Part shown: piece after piece, positions 5,002 through 6,284 of the stretch
Layout: each line of letters begins with the position of its first letter
Numbering within the stretch: the first letter of the stretch is position 1
Assembly (NCBI GenBank): GCA_947461645.1
Contig: CANHMN010000109.1
Location: 1-6,284, forward strand
Reading direction: 5' to 3'
Length of the DNA: 6,284 nucleotides
Source of the DNA: Chitinophagaceae bacterium
Lineage (GTDB): Bacteria; Bacteroidota; Bacteroidia; Chitinophagales; Chitinophagaceae
The notes under the pieces: model-generated
The model's database searches: none
Seen by the model: only the letters and a program-made list of their open reading frames with translations
What the model was told of the DNA's origin: nothing
Program-made: the position numbers and the translations under genes

Positions 5002-6284
5002 ATGGCACTGGAAATGGACGATATCACCTTGCAGCAACAGTTTGAAGAAGTAATTGCTTCTGAGGACAAACTTGCCATTCAGGATTTTCTGAATGACCAG
5101 AACATCAGTGATGTTGCAGACCTTGTATATGATAATCCGGAGTACGAATCGCAGATCATTTCTCATCTTTCCATCCACAGGGCTGCTAGTGTTTTTAAAA
5201 TCCTTGATGCAGTTGAGCAGAAGAGAATTATAGAAAACCTCCCTCCGTTCAAATCGGCTGAGTTGTTGAATGAACTTCCTGCCGATGACCGCGTTGCCTT
5301 TCTGGAAGCATTGCCCAATAATGTAGTAAGAGAACTTATAAAGACGCTTGATCCTGATGAAAGAAAAATCACTCTTGAATTGCTGGGTTATCCTGAAAAC
5401 AGCGTTGGCCGATTGATGAATCCCGACTACGTTTATGTTTATGAATACAATACCGTAAAAGAAGTATTGGATACCATCAGAAGATTCGGCACCAACAGTG
5501 AAACCATCGACGTAATTTATGTGATCAACTACAAAGGCGAATTACTTGATGATATAAGAATTCGAGACATCATTTTGGCCTCTCCTGAAGTCAAAGTAAG
5601 CGAATTGATGGATGATCGTTTCATTTCTTTGAATGCCAATGATGACCAAGAATTGGCCAACGAGGCATTCAAAATGAACAATCGTGTAGCCCTTCCTGTT
5701 ACCGACGATCACAATATCCTTTTAGGTATTATTACCATCGACGACGTACTATGGATAGCCAACGAGGAATTCAGTGAGGATATCCAAAAAATTGGTGGTA
5801 CAGAGGCTTTTGACGAACCCTATCTGGACATCAGCCTCATCAAACTACTTAAAAAAAGAGCAGGGTGGCTCGTATTGCTTTTTTTAGGTGAAATGCTAAC
5901 GGCTTCTGCCATGCAATTTTTTGAACACGAAATTGAAACAGCAACCGTTTTGGCTCTGTTTATACCCCTTATCATGAGCAGCGGCGGTAATAGTGGTTCT
6001 CAGGCTTCAACCCTGATAATTCAGGCAATGGCATTGGGCGAACTTACCATTGCTGATTGGTGGAGGGTTATGCGCAGAGAAATCATGACAGGGTTGGTTC
6101 TCGGGTTTATTCTTGGTTCTATTGGCTTAATCCGGATATACGCTTGGCAACATCTTCATATATACGATTATAACGCACATAGTGGTGGCAATGCCGACCT
6201 TCTGGGTTTGACCATTTTCGTTTCACTGATGGGTATTGTTTTATGGGGATGTCTCATGGGATCAATGCTTCCCATTATTCTGAA
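5002..6284 (+). CDS. mgtE: Magnesium channel/transporter MgtE, 3' end cut by the window
   Basis: MgtE is a homodimeric inner-membrane Mg2+ channel whose cytoplasmic domains sense internal Mg2+ and close the pore. The 427 visible residues show the order typical of the family: an alpha-superhelical MgtE N domain (about 25-130, with acidic repeats such as LPADDR), a CBS pair (about 137-255, with RLMNPDYV and VSELMD openings), a connecting helix (about 257-285), then the membrane domain from about 288. The signature PLIMSSGGNSGSQASTLII (322-340) matches the family's PLLxGxGGNxGxQ-type pore motif. Helices lie at roughly 288-306, 314-345, 358-380 and 400-427. About 25-40 residues are missing, including the last helix and the conserved pore aspartate. 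The frame is limited by a stop at 4984-4986. ATG 5002 is the first in-frame start; ATG 5014 is possible, while ATG 4995 is out of frame. The gene diverges from the SET gene, and no functional link is evident. Confidence 0.93.
   Translation, partial: MALEMDDITLQQQFEEVIASEDKLAIQDFLNDQNISDVADLVYDNPEYESQIISHLSIHRAASVFKILDAVEQKRIIENLPPFKSAELLNELPADDRVAFLEALPNNVVRELIKTLDPDERKITLELLGYPENSVGRLMNPDYVYVYEYNTVKEVLDTIRRFGTNSETIDVIYVINYKGELLDDIRIRDIILASPEVKVSELMDDRFISLNANDDQELANEAFKMNNRVALPVTDDHNILLGIITIDDVLWIANEEFSEDIQKIGGTEAFDEPYLDISLIKLLKKRAGWLVLLFLGEMLTASAMQFFEHEIETATVLALFIPLIMSSGGNSGSQASTLIIQAMALGELTIADWWRVMRREIMTGLVLGFILGSIGLIRIYAWQHLHIYDYNAHSGGNADLLGLTIFVSLMGIVLWGCLMGSMLPIIL

Noticed and set aside
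4978..5372. Minus-strand open frames opposite the start of mgtE.
   Set aside because: The plus-strand reading gives a continuous MgtE N domain over the same bases, and the antisense products have no motif.

Overview
The window looks like an ordinary chromosomal segment from a member of the Bacteroidota. Three things point there. The threonine dehydrogenase is of the short-chain (GalE-like) type common in that phylum. The aconitase is mitochondrial-type. Start codons lack Shine-Dalgarno sequences and instead have TAnnTTTG-like -7 boxes upstream. The exact genus cannot be told from the sequence. I see no mobile element, CRISPR array, tRNA, rRNA or sign of recent transfer.

Layout: (1) 32-970, minus strand: L-threonine 3-dehydrogenase (tdh). 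(2) 971-1040: a 70-bp divergent intergenic region with a perfect 16-bp palindrome and a good -7 box placed so close to kdsA that the transcript is probably leaderless. (3) 1041-1853, plus: KDO-8-phosphate synthase (kdsA), with the full metal-ligand set of the metal-dependent class. (4) 1854-2151: a 298-bp gap with no gene, holding a candidate aconitase promoter, a small GNRA-type hairpin and a run of degenerate 9-nt and 7-nt tandem repeats that ends just before the next start codon. (5) 2152-4425, plus: aconitate hydratase. (6) 4443-4474: a strong bidirectional terminator between convergent genes. (7) 4519-4902, minus: a small stand-alone SET-domain protein. (8) 4903-5001: a 99-bp divergent intergenic region with a short inverted repeat and a weak promoter candidate. 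(9) 5002-6284, plus: an MgtE-family magnesium channel/transporter, cut by the window end before its last transmembrane helix.

The genes do not form one pathway or operon; every neighbouring pair is divergent or convergent, or separated by a long gap. Tdh feeds threonine carbon to glycine and acetyl-CoA, aconitase serves the TCA cycle, KdsA makes the LPS core sugar KDO (so the cell is Gram-negative with an outer membrane), and MgtE handles Mg2+. I did not find a novel multi-gene system. The items most worth a second look are the repeat-rich aconitase leader, the leaderless kdsA start and the orphan bacterial SET protein.
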